Source of the DNA: JAEUTH01 sp044230205
GTDB lineage: Bacteria > Bacteroidota > Bacteroidia > AKYH767-A > OLB10
Direction: 5' to 3'
NCBI GenBank assembly: GCA_044230205.1
Contig: JBGARN010000014.1
Location: 1-50,929, forward strand
DNA: 50,929 nucleotides
The notes beneath the pieces were generated by a model. The model had not been told where the DNA came from. It did no database searches and worked only from the letters and a program-made list of their open reading frames with translations. Positions 16,946 to 25,771 of the stretch are shown piece after piece (position 1 is the first letter of the stretch; each line of letters begins with the position of its first letter). Made by a program: the position numbers and the translations under genes.

Positions 16946-18899
16946 ATAACTGTTCGATATCCTGCTGCAATAGCGAGTCAATAGGAATTGAAAAAGTATC
17001 TGGCGGTAGCACAAAATTACGTGCTGGCCCGGTTAATTTTACTGAAGGTTGCAATCCTGTGGTGTCATCGGGTGTAATCCATTCACGTGACAGCATTTTG
17101 GAAGAAACAAGCCTGTAATACCCTGCCAGGTAAGGTTTTAATGTTCCTGTTGAGTCAAAGGAATATTTAAAATACTTGGGATGAGGAATAATACTGGCAA
17201 GGTAAATAGATTCAGGAAGGTTAAGCTCACGAGGCTGCTTCCCAAAATAAAATCCTGAAGCCTCACCTATTCCATATACGTCAGGCCCCCATTCAATTAC
17301 ATTAAGGTAAACCTCAAGCATACGGTCCTTGCTTACAAGTCCAAGGTTTTCTATCAGCCATACAATTAAAGCTTCCTCAGCTTTACGCGAAACGGTTTTA
17401 TCGCGACTAAGGAAACAGTTTTTAACCAGCTGCATGGTTATGGTGCTTCCACCGCGTAAAAATCGCTGTGCTTTATAATTGGTTACGATGGACTGGCGAA
17501 AAGCATCTTCGTTAAACCCACGGTGGTACATAAATGAACCGTCCTCTGATGTAAGAACTGAATACTTCAGGTAATTGCTGATCTGGTCCAAAGGAGTAAA
17601 AACAGGATTAGCAGGGCCTACTTCAATTTTTCGAACCAAACGATCACCATCCATTGCATCAAATGTAAACGGCTCGTTAATGCGTGAATAATTTTCAGCG
17701 CCATATTGCACTATGCGGAAGTTTTTCTTCTTCATAGTAGCATCAAAAATCAATTGATCTGGTTTCTTACTGTCTATTTCAAAATTCAGGTGATACGACA
17801 ATTTTCCGCTTGCCTTAATTCCCTTCAGCGTTCTGAACATTCCGCCCGGCAATGAATTAAAAAATGAATCTGCCTCTGTTTCGGGCATATTTACTTTTAT
17901 TGCAAATTTTTGTTGCGGGCTTCGCTCAGCAGCTACATAAACATTAGCTGCAGCACGGTTTAATTTTATAACCGATGCTGAATCAAGCATTATGCTGTTA
18001 TCAGTTACCAGGCAATTTCCATTAAAATCAATCGATTTTAAAATCACATCTTCATCAGAAATTCTCCAGTGATTAAAATGAATATCTGTTGCATTTATTG
18101 AAGCTGTAAGCTTGACACTTTCATGAATTTTCTCGTAGTTTATGGTTCCTTCAATAACTTCAAACCTTGCCCTTAACTTCTTATCAATATTTAAAAATGG
18201 CAGATAATTTTTATCTGCACTATGATCATCAACCCTGAATTTATACGTATGATTTCGCTTAATAACCTCGCCTGAAAAAAATAAAGTATCATTATTTTTT
18301 TCCTTAACACTTATCAATTGCCCGGTTAACTGTTCTTTGTCATAATTAATAAGAGGGATTTGAATCGTTTCTTTTCTGATGCTGTCCGTATAATTCAGGT
18401 TAAACTGATTTAATATAAACCTGGTGTTAAGTATTCTGAATACTTTGCCAGCAATACTCTGTAAAAGCTCGCTGTAACTGAGCGGTTTACTATTTGCTGC
18501 CTGTGCTGTATCAGTTACATTTTTTCTTTTCATTAAAAAAGAAACGTTGTTACGCCCTGTTTGATTAAAAACATGCACATTAAATGTATCGCATTGAATT
18601 TCATCAAAACCTAAATTGCCGGTGAGCAATTCAAATAATGCAAGGTTTACTTTTAGCCTAGCAACCGTAAGCAGTGTATCAGAACTATCTGGCACAACGG
18701 CAATGTCCTGCATTATTACATCCTGTATTCCATCAAATGCCAGATATCCTGCTGATAAACTAACATGGTTACTGTTATGCAATTTGGTTTTTACTTTTTC
18801 AAAGGCATAATTCAACAAGGTGTTTCTGAATAAAAAAAGTGAACCTACCAATAAGGCCAGCAGAATAATCAGAACACGAAGTGCTTTTCTGGTTTTCAA
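16944..18899 (-). CDS. Peptidoglycan glycosyltransferase (GT51) fused to a long AsmA/DUF748-like envelope domain
   Basis: A 651-residue membrane-anchored protein. The N-terminal helix (~8-26, VLIILLALLVGSLFLF) is followed by ~400 residues of beta-rich sequence with the look of AsmA/DUF748 domains (LSAGYLAFDGIQDVIMQDIAV, LTVARLKVNLALFELLTGNLGFDEIQCD). The C-terminal ~200 residues are a GT51 transglycosylase with the expected motifs: SEDGSFMYHRGF (catalytic Glu), LRGGSTITMQLVKN, SRKAEEALI and VYLNVIEWGPDVYGIGEAS. There is no penicillin-binding transpeptidase domain. It should polymerise lipid II into glycan strands, like MtgA. The large N-terminal domain may link this to envelope lipid or outer-membrane functions, which is inference. 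Confidence 0.87.
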   Translation of the reverse strand: MKTRKALRVLIILLALLVGSLFLFRNTLLNYAFEKVKTKLHNSNHVSLSAGYLAFDGIQDVIMQDIAVVPDSSDTLLTVARLKVNLALFELLTGNLGFDEIQCDTFNVHVFNQTGRNNVSFLMKRKNVTDTAQAANSKPLSYSELLQSIAGKVFRILNTRFILNQFNLNYTDSIRKETIQIPLINYDKEQLTGQLISVKEKNNDTLFFSGEVIKRNHTYKFRVDDHSADKNYLPFLNIDKKLRARFEVIEGTINYEKIHESVKLTASINATDIHFNHWRISDEDVILKSIDFNGNCLVTDNSIMLDSASVIKLNRAAANVYVAAERSPQQKFAIKVNMPETEADSFFNSLPGGMFRTLKGIKASGKLSYHLNFEIDSKKPDQLIFDATMKKKNFRIVQYGAENYSRINEPFTFDAMDGDRLVRKIEVGPANPVFTPLDQISNYLKYSVLTSEDGSFMYHRGFNEDAFRQSIVTNYKAQRFLRGGSTITMQLVKNCFLSRDKTVSRKAEEALIVWLIENLGLVSKDRMLEVYLNVIEWGPDVYGIGEASGFYFGKQPRELNLPESIYLASIIPHPKYFKYSFDSTGTLKPYLAGYYRLVSSKMLSREWITPDDTTGLQPSVKLTGPARNFVLPPDTFSIPIDSLLQQDIEQL

Positions 18900-19088
18900 T
18901 TGAATTGTAAAGTGTTTCAGATTACAAATAAATTATTTTATCCATTCATACCGAAAAAAGGTTCTTAACAGTTTTGCTTTTCATTCTTTATAAATTAAAC
19001 TATTTGAAAAGTATCCGCCATAGTCAAACAATTGTGATGGTTGCAAGCCAAAAAATAATGAATTCCTTTGCCTGCAAATTATAATGTT

Positions 19089-20741
19089 ATGAATAGTACA
19101 CGGTTGAAATCATTACTTTGGTTATTTGCATTACCGGTAGCTTTGATGTTGGTATCATGCAATAAAAAAAAAGCTGATGTTGTATATTATAATGGTTTAA
19201 TCTATACAGTTGACAGCGGTTTCAAAACGATAGAAGCGTTTGCAGTTAAAGACGGTAAAATAGTTGCAACAGGAAGCAAAGAAGAAATTTTAAAATATGA
19301 TGCTGATTCAACTGTTGATTTAAAAGGCAAGTTTGTATATCCCGGATTTATTGATGCGCATTGTCATTTCTATGGCTATGGTGTTGATCTGAAAAAAATC
19401 AACCTTACCGGTACCAAATCATATCAAGCTGTTTTAGATACATTAATAACATACAAAGACAAAAAATTTTCCGGTTGGATTTTTGGCCGAGGCTGGGATC
19501 AGAACGATTGGGAGGTTAAAGAATATCCTGATAAAACACAGCTGGATTCACTGTTCCCTGATGTTCCGGTATTGCTTTTACGTATTGACGGGCATGCTGC
19601 TATTATAAATCAAAAAGCAATTGACATTGCCAAACTCACTCCGGCAACTAAAATTGATGGAGGATATCTGGCAGTTAACAATGGAAAACTAACGGGTCTT
19701 CTGATCGATAATGCCGTTGACCTGGTAAAGGATTTAGTTCCTTTGCCATCACGTGCTAGTGAAATTGAAGCTCTTCTTGCTGCGCAAAAAAATTGTTTTG
19801 CCGTAGGGCTTACAACCATTGATGATGCCGGATTGCATTACCCGGTAATTTTATTGGTAGATTCTTTGCAAAAAGCCGGTCAGTTAAAAATGCGCTACTA
19901 TGCCATGATAACTTATAATGACTCCAATAAAAAATTCTTTTATCAAAATGGCAAAATAAAAACCGATCGACTGAACGTTTGTTCTTTTAAATTATATGGA
20001 GATGGAGCTTTGGGATCGCGTGGTGCCTGCTTAATAAAATCCTATGAAGACATGCCAAACCACCATGGCTTTTTATTACACCGGCAAGACAGCTTCCAAA
20101 TTATAGCAGATGAGGTTGCTGCACACGATTTTCAATTATGCACACATGCTATAGGCGATTCAGCAAACAGGTTAATGCTTAATGCCTATGGCAAAGCATT
20201 AAATGGTAAAGACAAACGATGGAGAATTGAACATGCACAGGTTGTAGATTCTGCTGACTTTATTCTATTTAATAAGTTCAAAATAATTCCTTCTGTTCAG
20301 CCAACGCATGCTACCAGCGATATGTATTGGGCAGAAGACAGGCTTGGCAAACAACGTGTTAAAACAGCATACGCTTATGCCCAATTATTAAAAAGCTATG
20401 GAATGATTGCATCAGGAAGTGATTTCCCTGTAGAAGAGATCAATCCTTTATTTGGATTTTATGCAGCTGTAGTGCGCAGGGATAAGCAAAATTATCCTGA
20501 CTTTGGTTTTCAGTCTGAGAATGCATTGTCGAGAATTGATGCGCTTAAAGCAATGACCATTTGGGCTGCTTATGCAAATTTTGAAGAAAAAGAGAAAGGG
20601 TCAATTGAAGTTGGAAAATTTGCAGATTTTGTTGTACTTGATAAAGATTTGCTCACATCTCCACCTTCAGAACTGTGGCAAATTAAAGTTCTGGAAACCT
20701 ATGTAGGTGGTGAAAAGGTTTTCAGTGCTGAAAATAAATAG
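19089..20741 (+). CDS. Amidohydrolase family 3 lipoprotein (YtcJ-like metal-dependent hydrolase)
   Basis: A 550-residue predicted lipoprotein hydrolase. The start at 19089 (MNSTRLKSLLW) places a lipobox LVSC at residues ~22-25. A TTG 21 bases upstream would only lengthen the n-region. Family motifs: VVYYNGLIYTVDSGFKTIEAFAVKDGKI at the N-terminal beta-sandwich; GFIDAHCHFYGYG (metal-binding HxH); FGRGWDQNDW; RIDGHAA; LYGDGALGSRGA; CTHAIGDSANRL (HAIGD); WRIEHAQVV; and SGSDFPVEEINPLFGFYAAVVR. The family includes enzymes that cleave amide or imide bonds of varied substrates; the substrate here is unknown. A promoter-like TTG-N19-TTCCTTTG precedes the gene at ~19040-19069. Confidence 0.9.
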   Translation: MNSTRLKSLLWLFALPVALMLVSCNKKKADVVYYNGLIYTVDSGFKTIEAFAVKDGKIVATGSKEEILKYDADSTVDLKGKFVYPGFIDAHCHFYGYGVDLKKINLTGTKSYQAVLDTLITYKDKKFSGWIFGRGWDQNDWEVKEYPDKTQLDSLFPDVPVLLLRIDGHAAIINQKAIDIAKLTPATKIDGGYLAVNNGKLTGLLIDNAVDLVKDLVPLPSRASEIEALLAAQKNCFAVGLTTIDDAGLHYPVILLVDSLQKAGQLKMRYYAMITYNDSNKKFFYQNGKIKTDRLNVCSFKLYGDGALGSRGACLIKSYEDMPNHHGFLLHRQDSFQIIADEVAAHDFQLCTHAIGDSANRLMLNAYGKALNGKDKRWRIEHAQVVDSADFILFNKFKIIPSVQPTHATSDMYWAEDRLGKQRVKTAYAYAQLLKSYGMIASGSDFPVEEINPLFGFYAAVVRRDKQNYPDFGFQSENALSRIDALKAMTIWAAYANFEEKEKGSIEVGKFADFVVLDKDLLTSPPSELWQIKVLETYVGGEKVFSAENK

Positions 20742-20875
20742 TAAACGATTATCAATAAGCACTCAACTTAATGGAAAAAAAATTGTGAATTATTTATTTT
20801 TAATGTCTAAGCGACTCTCTCTGATTGAACATGCAATTAATTATTCTGAAAAGTAAACCAATTATAACTTACAAA

Positions 20876-22519
20876 ATGAAAACTATTTATTTATTGCTAC
20901 TGCTCTTGCTGAGTGCACTAACCAGTTTTGCTCAAAATGAAAAAGTAATTAAACAAACAACACTAAAGGAAGTAAAGATTTACCTGAACGGTGCAATTGT
21001 AACCCGGACCGCACAGGTTAATTTAGAGTCAGGAAGAACAATTCTCACAATAGAAAATTTGTCGCCCTACATGAACCCGCAAAGTATTAATGTAAGCGGT
21101 AAGGGAAATGTTGTTTTAATTTCCGTACAGCACCAGCTGAATTACCTTGGAAGTAATCAGCTTACACCGGAAGCAAGATTGCTGCAGGATTCACTGGATG
21201 TATTAAAGGATAAAATGCAACTGTTGCAAAACTCCAAATATGTACTGGAACAGGAAGAACAATTGCTGTTAACCAATAAACAAGCCGGAGGAAAAGATGG
21301 CACAACAGCAGTAGCAGTTAACAGTCTTGCTGATTTTTTTGTTCAACGGCTGACAAAAGTAAAAGCTGAACAAACTACATTGAATAAAAAAATTAAAAAT
21401 CTGCAGGACGAAATCAATAAAGTTACCAATCAGCTGGCTTTACTAAAGCAGCAATATGCGAACGGAAGCAGTTCAATAGTTATTACTCTTTCTACGACTG
21501 CACGAACATCAGCTACACTTGAGTTGAGCTACCTTACAGGTAATGCCTCATGGGTGCCTGCCTACGACCTCAGGGCTTCAGATATCAATTCACCAATTGC
21601 CTTAACCTATAAGGCAAATGTTACTCAAAACACCGGTGAAGACTGGAATGATGTTAAACTAAAGCTTTCAACAGGAAATCCCACTTTAAACAGCGATAAG
21701 CCCAACCTGTACCCTTGGTATCTGAATTTTTTACAACCTGTTAATTATGGATATGGTTCAGGAAACGGTTTAGGCCGTCAAAATACAATTGCCATACAAT
21801 CAAAACGAGGTGAAGAAATTCCTGCAATGGCCCAACCTTACTCAATAAGCGACTCTGTAAGTAACGGTACGTATACCTGGCAGGCACCTGAATCCAATAT
21901 TTTACAAAATCAGTTGTCAACTGATTTTACAATTGATCTGCCTTATACAATTCCAAGCAATGGCAAACAATACATGGTAGAGGTTAAAAACTACACTCTT
22001 AATGCTTCTTATTATTACAATGCCGTGCCGAAGCTTGATAAAGATGTCTTTCTCACAGCATATATTAAAGATTGGGAAAGCTTAAACCTTGTGCATGGCG
22101 ATGCCTCAGTTTACTTTCAGAACACCTATGTGGGCAATACTTTTATTAATACACGTAATACAGCCGATTCACTATTGTTTTCTCTTGGCAGGGACAAACG
22201 CCTTATCATTACCCGCGAAAAATTGACTGATTTCAGCAGCAAGCAATTTATGGGGAACAGCATTACACGTACTTATAATTTTGAGTTTACGCTTAAAAAC
22301 ACAAAAAGCCAACCCGCAGAAATAACATTCGAAGACCAGGTGCCGGTTTCGCAAAACAGCGATATAGAAATAAAACTGCTCGAGGCTGATGGAGGAACAT
22401 TTAATGCTGAGAACGGATTGATAACCTGGAAGGTAAACGTAGGACCAGGTGAAACACAGAAAAGGAAATTTTCATTTTCTGTAAAATCGCCAAAGGGAAA
22501 ATTACTTAACGGTATTTAA
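20876..22519 (+). CDS. DUF4140/DUF4139 domain protein (mucoidy inhibitor MuiA family)
   Basis: A 547-residue exported protein. The ATG at 20876 begins a clean signal peptide (MKTIYLLLLLLLSALTSFAQ). An upstream ATG at 20825 would add 17 residues before it. DUF4140 covers ~25-130 (LKEVKIYLNGAIVTRTAQVNLESGRTILTIENLS). A coiled coil follows at ~105-200 (LQDSLDVLKDKMQLLQ, KIKNLQDEINKVTNQLALLKQQ). DUF4139 fills ~215-547 (LELSYLTGNASWVPAYDLRA, NVTQNTGEDWNDVKLKLSTGNPT, the C-terminal KKRKFSFSVKSPKG type end). No catalytic residue is evident and the function is unknown. The C-terminus stops at KGKLLNGI, 7 bp from the convergent gene. Confidence 0.88.
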   Translation: MKTIYLLLLLLLSALTSFAQNEKVIKQTTLKEVKIYLNGAIVTRTAQVNLESGRTILTIENLSPYMNPQSINVSGKGNVVLISVQHQLNYLGSNQLTPEARLLQDSLDVLKDKMQLLQNSKYVLEQEEQLLLTNKQAGGKDGTTAVAVNSLADFFVQRLTKVKAEQTTLNKKIKNLQDEINKVTNQLALLKQQYANGSSSIVITLSTTARTSATLELSYLTGNASWVPAYDLRASDINSPIALTYKANVTQNTGEDWNDVKLKLSTGNPTLNSDKPNLYPWYLNFLQPVNYGYGSGNGLGRQNTIAIQSKRGEEIPAMAQPYSISDSVSNGTYTWQAPESNILQNQLSTDFTIDLPYTIPSNGKQYMVEVKNYTLNASYYYNAVPKLDKDVFLTAYIKDWESLNLVHGDASVYFQNTYVGNTFINTRNTADSLLFSLGRDKRLIITREKLTDFSSKQFMGNSITRTYNFEFTLKNTKSQPAEITFEDQVPVSQNSDIEIKLLEADGGTFNAENGLITWKVNVGPGETQKRKFSFSVKSPKGKLLNGI

Positions 22520-22526
22520 CCGGAAT

Positions 22527-23087
22527 TTATGCAACTGTATGCTTCGGGAACCTCCACCTGATTATTGAAAAGCTTAAAAACAACAGCACTGAATAAAACA
22601 CATCACCCAGTACGGTTCCTTTGTAAAAAGGAATAGCATCTACATAACACGAAACCAGGCTGGTGCCAGAATGACTAGCACCCATTATCCACACTCCAAA
22701 ATTGGTGATGAAGAAAAACAGGAAAGAGGAAAACAGAGGTGCTACCATGGTAAAAACAATTGAAGAGTAACCTCGCTGTAGTTTTTGAATAAGTCTGCCT
22801 AACAAGGTAATTAAGAAAAATGTGCCATAAACCCAGGGCATAAGCAGATAAAAGCCCTGCTGCCCACCAAGCTGAAGTATAACATCTGTTACCAATAAAA
22901 TAATTAGAGGTAACGCCAACGATAAACGCTTCTGAAAAATAAATGCCCCGCTGAATAATGCTATGGCTCCCATTGGGGTAAAATTCGGCAATCTGTATTC
23001 TACTGGTATTAGTCTGAATAAAGCCACAAATGCCAGCAAGGAAATTATAATTGAATTACGGGTATTAATATTACTATCTGAAACCAT
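22527..23087 (-). CDS. DUF6580 family membrane protein
   Basis: A 186-residue integral membrane protein with about five helices. It carries the signature RLPNFTPMGAIALFSGAFIF near residue 30-50 and a conserved helix with LLVTDVILQL. The layout resembles substrate-binding (S) subunits of ECF-type transporters, to which DUF6580 has been likened, but no transport partner is encoded nearby. It is the last gene of the minus-strand run that includes aroE, 43 bases upstream. Substrate and function are unknown. Confidence 0.72.
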   Translation of the reverse strand: MVSDSNINTRNSIIISLLAFVALFRLIPVEYRLPNFTPMGAIALFSGAFIFQKRLSLALPLIILLVTDVILQLGGQQGFYLLMPWVYGTFFLITLLGRLIQKLQRGYSSIVFTMVAPLFSSFLFFFITNFGVWIMGASHSGTSLVSCYVDAIPFYKGTVLGDVFYSVLLFLSFSIIRWRFPKHTVA

Positions 23088-23130
23088 GTTTTAATGTTCA
23101 AACTATTTTTATTCCAACAAATATGATCAA

Positions 23131-23880
23131 TTATAGTTTATCATCCATCCAAATTTGAAAAGCAGCTTCAGCCTGTATTTGTAACATCTCCAGCCCGTTT
23201 TTAATCACTGCTCCCTGTTGCCTGGCTTTTTGCAGAAATAAAGTTAATTCAGGATTATAAATTAAATCATAGCATAAATGACTGCTGTTTAAAAACTGGT
23301 ACGGAATTGAAGGTGCAACCTCTACTCCTGGAAAAGAACCTAATGGAGTAGTATTTATAATTAATAGATGTTGTTCAATTATAGCTTTATTCAAATCAGC
23401 ATAAGCAATTGCTTTGTGTAATTGCTCCCTCGAAACCATCTGGCAGGAAATGTTGAGCTTTTGCAGAACATATTCAACAGCTTTTGATGCACCACCTGTT
23501 CCTAAAACCAGTGCATTGGTTCTGCGATCTAATAGCGGAAGCAGTGATTTCTCAAAACCAATAGCATCAGTATTAAATCCCTTAAGATACCTTACACCTT
23601 TCTGTTTGTACATTTTTACTGTATTAACAGCACCTATTGAAGCTGCAGTCTCATCCAGTTCATTCACATACTGCAGTATTTCCTGCTTATAGGGTATAGT
23701 AACATTGAAGCCTGAGAGGTGAGAATGCGAATTGAAAATTTCGTCAAGAAGTTCCAATGACTTCAATTCGAAATTAGTGTAAGAAAAATCTGTTAATCCA
23801 AGTGTTTTGAATTTCTCTGTAAAATATTTTGCAGAAAAAGAATGGCTAAGCGGGAATCCTATAAGGCCATATTCAGGCAT
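23131..23880 (-). CDS. aroE: Shikimate dehydrogenase
   Basis: NADPH-dependent reduction of 3-dehydroshikimate to shikimate in the chorismate pathway, in the cytoplasm. The 249-residue protein has the family order. Shikimate-binding YGLIGFPLSHSFSAKYFTEKF is at the N-terminus. FNVTIPYKQEIL holds the catalytic lysine (~67), and FNTDAIGFEKSL holds the catalytic aspartate (~104). The Rossmann turn is LGTGGASKAV, and the C-terminal region has INTTPLGSFPG, CYDLIYNPELTLFLQKARQQGA and NGLEMLQIQAEAAFQIW. It is slightly shorter than E. coli AroE. It sits 24 bases downstream of the DedA gene, so operon membership is likely. Confidence 0.95.
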   Translation of the reverse strand: MPEYGLIGFPLSHSFSAKYFTEKFKTLGLTDFSYTNFELKSLELLDEIFNSHSHLSGFNVTIPYKQEILQYVNELDETAASIGAVNTVKMYKQKGVRYLKGFNTDAIGFEKSLLPLLDRRTNALVLGTGGASKAVEYVLQKLNISCQMVSREQLHKAIAYADLNKAIIEQHLLIINTTPLGSFPGVEVAPSIPYQFLNSSHLCYDLIYNPELTLFLQKARQQGAVIKNGLEMLQIQAEAAFQIWMDDKL

Positions 23881-23904
23881 TAATTTCTATTAAGAGACTT
23901 TAAA

Positions 23905-24540
23905 TTATAAGGGTTGCTTTTTCCTGCTTCTTAAAAAACCAATAATCATAGGTAATACCGAAACGAAAATTATGCCCAAGGCTACCAATTCAATATTTTT
24001 CCTTATCCAGGGAATTTCACCGAGAAAATATCCCGCAAAGGTAAGCGAGCCAATCCAGATAACTCCTCCAAGTATATCAAATGATAAAAACTTGCGGTAT
24101 TGCATTTCAGCAATGCCAGCAACAAATGGAGCAAAGGTTCTTACAATAGGAACAAAGCGAGCCATGATGATAGTTTTGGGTCCGTAGGTTTCATAAAAAT
24201 GATGCGTTTTATCAAGGTATTCCTGTTTAACCAGCTTCCGTCCTCTAATTTTAATTTGTGCAGCTTTCAATCCTAATTTTCGTCCGACCCAGTAATTAGT
24301 ATTATCACCGGCAACAGCCGCTATAAAAAGTAATAGGGTTAGTGTTGCAATATCAAGATAGCCAAGGCGTGCAAATAAACCTGCCGTGAACAATAATGAA
24401 TCGCCCGGCAAGAATGGCATGATGATTAACCCGGTTTCAATAAAAATTACTGCAAACAATATGATATAAACTTCTTTATCGTAATGCTCGAAAAGCCACT
24501 CAAAGTCAAGATGTAAAATGTGCTGGAATAATTCTAACAT
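23905..24540 (-). CDS. DedA family membrane protein
   Basis: A 211-residue integral membrane protein of the DedA/VTT superfamily. Members are linked to undecaprenyl-phosphate and phospholipid flipping and to membrane-potential homeostasis. Visible features: IFIETGLIIMPFLPGDSLLFTAG (re-entrant loop and conserved acidic residue); AGDNTNYWVGRKLG; and the hallmark helix MARFVPIVRTFAPFVAGIAEMQYRKFLSFDILGGVIW with its two arginines. About five hydrophobic segments are seen and the C-terminus is basic (RSRKKQPL). It precedes aroE by 24 bases and follows the rhodanese gene by 66 bases. Confidence 0.92.
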   Translation of the reverse strand: MLELFQHILHLDFEWLFEHYDKEVYIILFAVIFIETGLIIMPFLPGDSLLFTAGLFARLGYLDIATLTLLLFIAAVAGDNTNYWVGRKLGLKAAQIKIRGRKLVKQEYLDKTHHFYETYGPKTIIMARFVPIVRTFAPFVAGIAEMQYRKFLSFDILGGVIWIGSLTFAGYFLGEIPWIRKNIELVALGIIFVSVLPMIIGFLRSRKKQPL

Positions 24541-24606
24541 GATATATTAAGGATTTAAAAGCTGAAAACTTGTATAAAAAATTGAAATGGATAACAGAGC
24601 GGATAT

Positions 24607-24924
24607 TTAAATAACCTGTAAAGACGGATCTATTTCTTTTGCCCATGCTATAATACCACCTTTTAAGTTGTAAAGGTTATTAAATCCAAAATTCTGCTCT
24701 AAGGCATAAATGGCTGTCGCACTGCGACTTCCAGCTTTACAGTGGACAATAACGGGCTTATCTTTTGAAATTTTATCTACACTACTTAAAATTGATGATA
24801 GTGGAATTAACTCTCCATTAATGTTGGCAGCGTCATATTCATATTCTTCCCTAACATCAATTAACTGAAAATCTGTTCCGCTTTCAATTAATTGTTTTAA
24901 CTCACTCACTGTTTTTTCTTTCAT
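24607..24924 (-). CDS. Single-domain rhodanese-like sulfurtransferase
   Basis: A 105-residue single rhodanese domain with no signal peptide. The catalytic cysteine Cys62 lies in the loop VHCKAGSRSA (CxxGxR type), preceded by LIDVREEYEYDAANINGELIPLS and followed by GGIIAWAKEIDPSLQVI. Such domains move sulfane sulfur, for example from thiosulfate with release of sulfite. The gene lies 18 bases after the ComA-like gene, so the two are almost certainly co-transcribed. Since ComA uses sulfite, a functional link is plausible but unproven. Single-domain rhodaneses serve many pathways. Confidence 0.9.
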   Translation of the reverse strand: MKEKTVSELKQLIESGTDFQLIDVREEYEYDAANINGELIPLSSILSSVDKISKDKPVIVHCKAGSRSATAIYALEQNFGFNNLYNLKGGIIAWAKEIDPSLQVI

Positions 24925-24942
24925 GGTAATTTTTTTAATGCT

Positions 24943-25698
24943 TTACAGAAATTGAAAAAATGTATCACTTCTTAATCCGATTCTTAAAGTTTCGAGGGCT
25001 ATTATTTCATTGGGTGCAATATTGCCCAAATTAACATTGGCGCCAAAGTGCTTTATAAAATAGGCCTGTTGCGATTTTTGAGGAGTTTCCCAAATGATTT
25101 TATCAGGTGCAACTTTTGATGTTATTTTATTTATAAGCACCACATGCGCTTTTCCACTTGGCCGGTAAATCCCTACAGTTCCGCTTTCGCGGGCTTCGGC
25201 AATAACTTTCCACACTCCAGCCTCAAGTTCTTTTTGCATCATGTTAATCCACACATTTGGATGAATAATGATACCTTCTTCCTTTGAGCCTACTTCACTA
25301 ATTACAGTAACATATTTACAGAGTTTGGCAATATACTGGCACTTTTCATCATGCGGCAGAGAAATGGAACCATCACTCACTTCAGCAAAAGTGAGTTTGT
25401 ACTTTTCAAGCAATCGCACAAAGTCTTCAAATTTATTTCTTACAATAAATGCTTCAAATAAAGTTCCACCTAAATAAGGCGTTATATTCGCTTCACGATA
25501 AACGTTCAGTTTTTTTTCAAGGTTAGGAGTAACAAATGCACTTCCGAATCCTAACTTTAATAAGTCAATATAATCACCACCGGCTGAAACAAGATCCTCA
25601 GCTTCGCGCACACTGAGGCCTTTATCCATAACCATTGTTAATCCTTTTTGCCTTGGTTTGGTAGTCCGCTCAGGCACTTTATCAATAGTAAAATTCAT
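24943..25698 (-). CDS. Phosphosulfolactate synthase (ComA) family protein
   Basis: A cytoplasmic TIM-barrel protein of 251 residues, the family's normal length. The known reaction adds sulfite to phosphoenolpyruvate to give (2R)-phospho-3-sulfolactate, first described in coenzyme M synthesis in methanogens. Typical stretches: KPRQKGLTMVMDKGLSVREAEDLV, YIDLLKLGFGSAFVT, YLGGTLFEAF, FAEVSDGSISLP, VISEVGSKE and the C-terminal PNEIIALETLRIGLRSDTFFQF. No other ComB-E-like gene is seen, so the end product in this organism (possibly sulfolactate or a sulfonolipid precursor) is open. It follows the TPR gene by 73 bases and precedes rhodanese by 18. Confidence 0.88.
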   Translation of the reverse strand: MNFTIDKVPERTTKPRQKGLTMVMDKGLSVREAEDLVSAGGDYIDLLKLGFGSAFVTPNLEKKLNVYREANITPYLGGTLFEAFIVRNKFEDFVRLLEKYKLTFAEVSDGSISLPHDEKCQYIAKLCKYVTVISEVGSKEEGIIIHPNVWINMMQKELEAGVWKVIAEARESGTVGIYRPSGKAHVVLINKITSKVAPDKIIWETPQKSQQAYFIKHFGANVNLGNIAPNEIIALETLRIGLRSDTFFQFL

Positions 25699-25771
25699 AA
25701 ATGCATTTTAAAGTTGTATACGTTGTAATAAATTTAAAAAGTCAAAATATTAACTTGGTAATGGCCTTAAA

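Noticed and set aside
22520..22526. Possible gene break at the end of the DUF4139 protein because the next gene begins only 7 bases away
   Set aside because: The DUF4139 domain appears complete to its usual C-terminal strand. The tight convergent spacing alone is not evidence of truncation.
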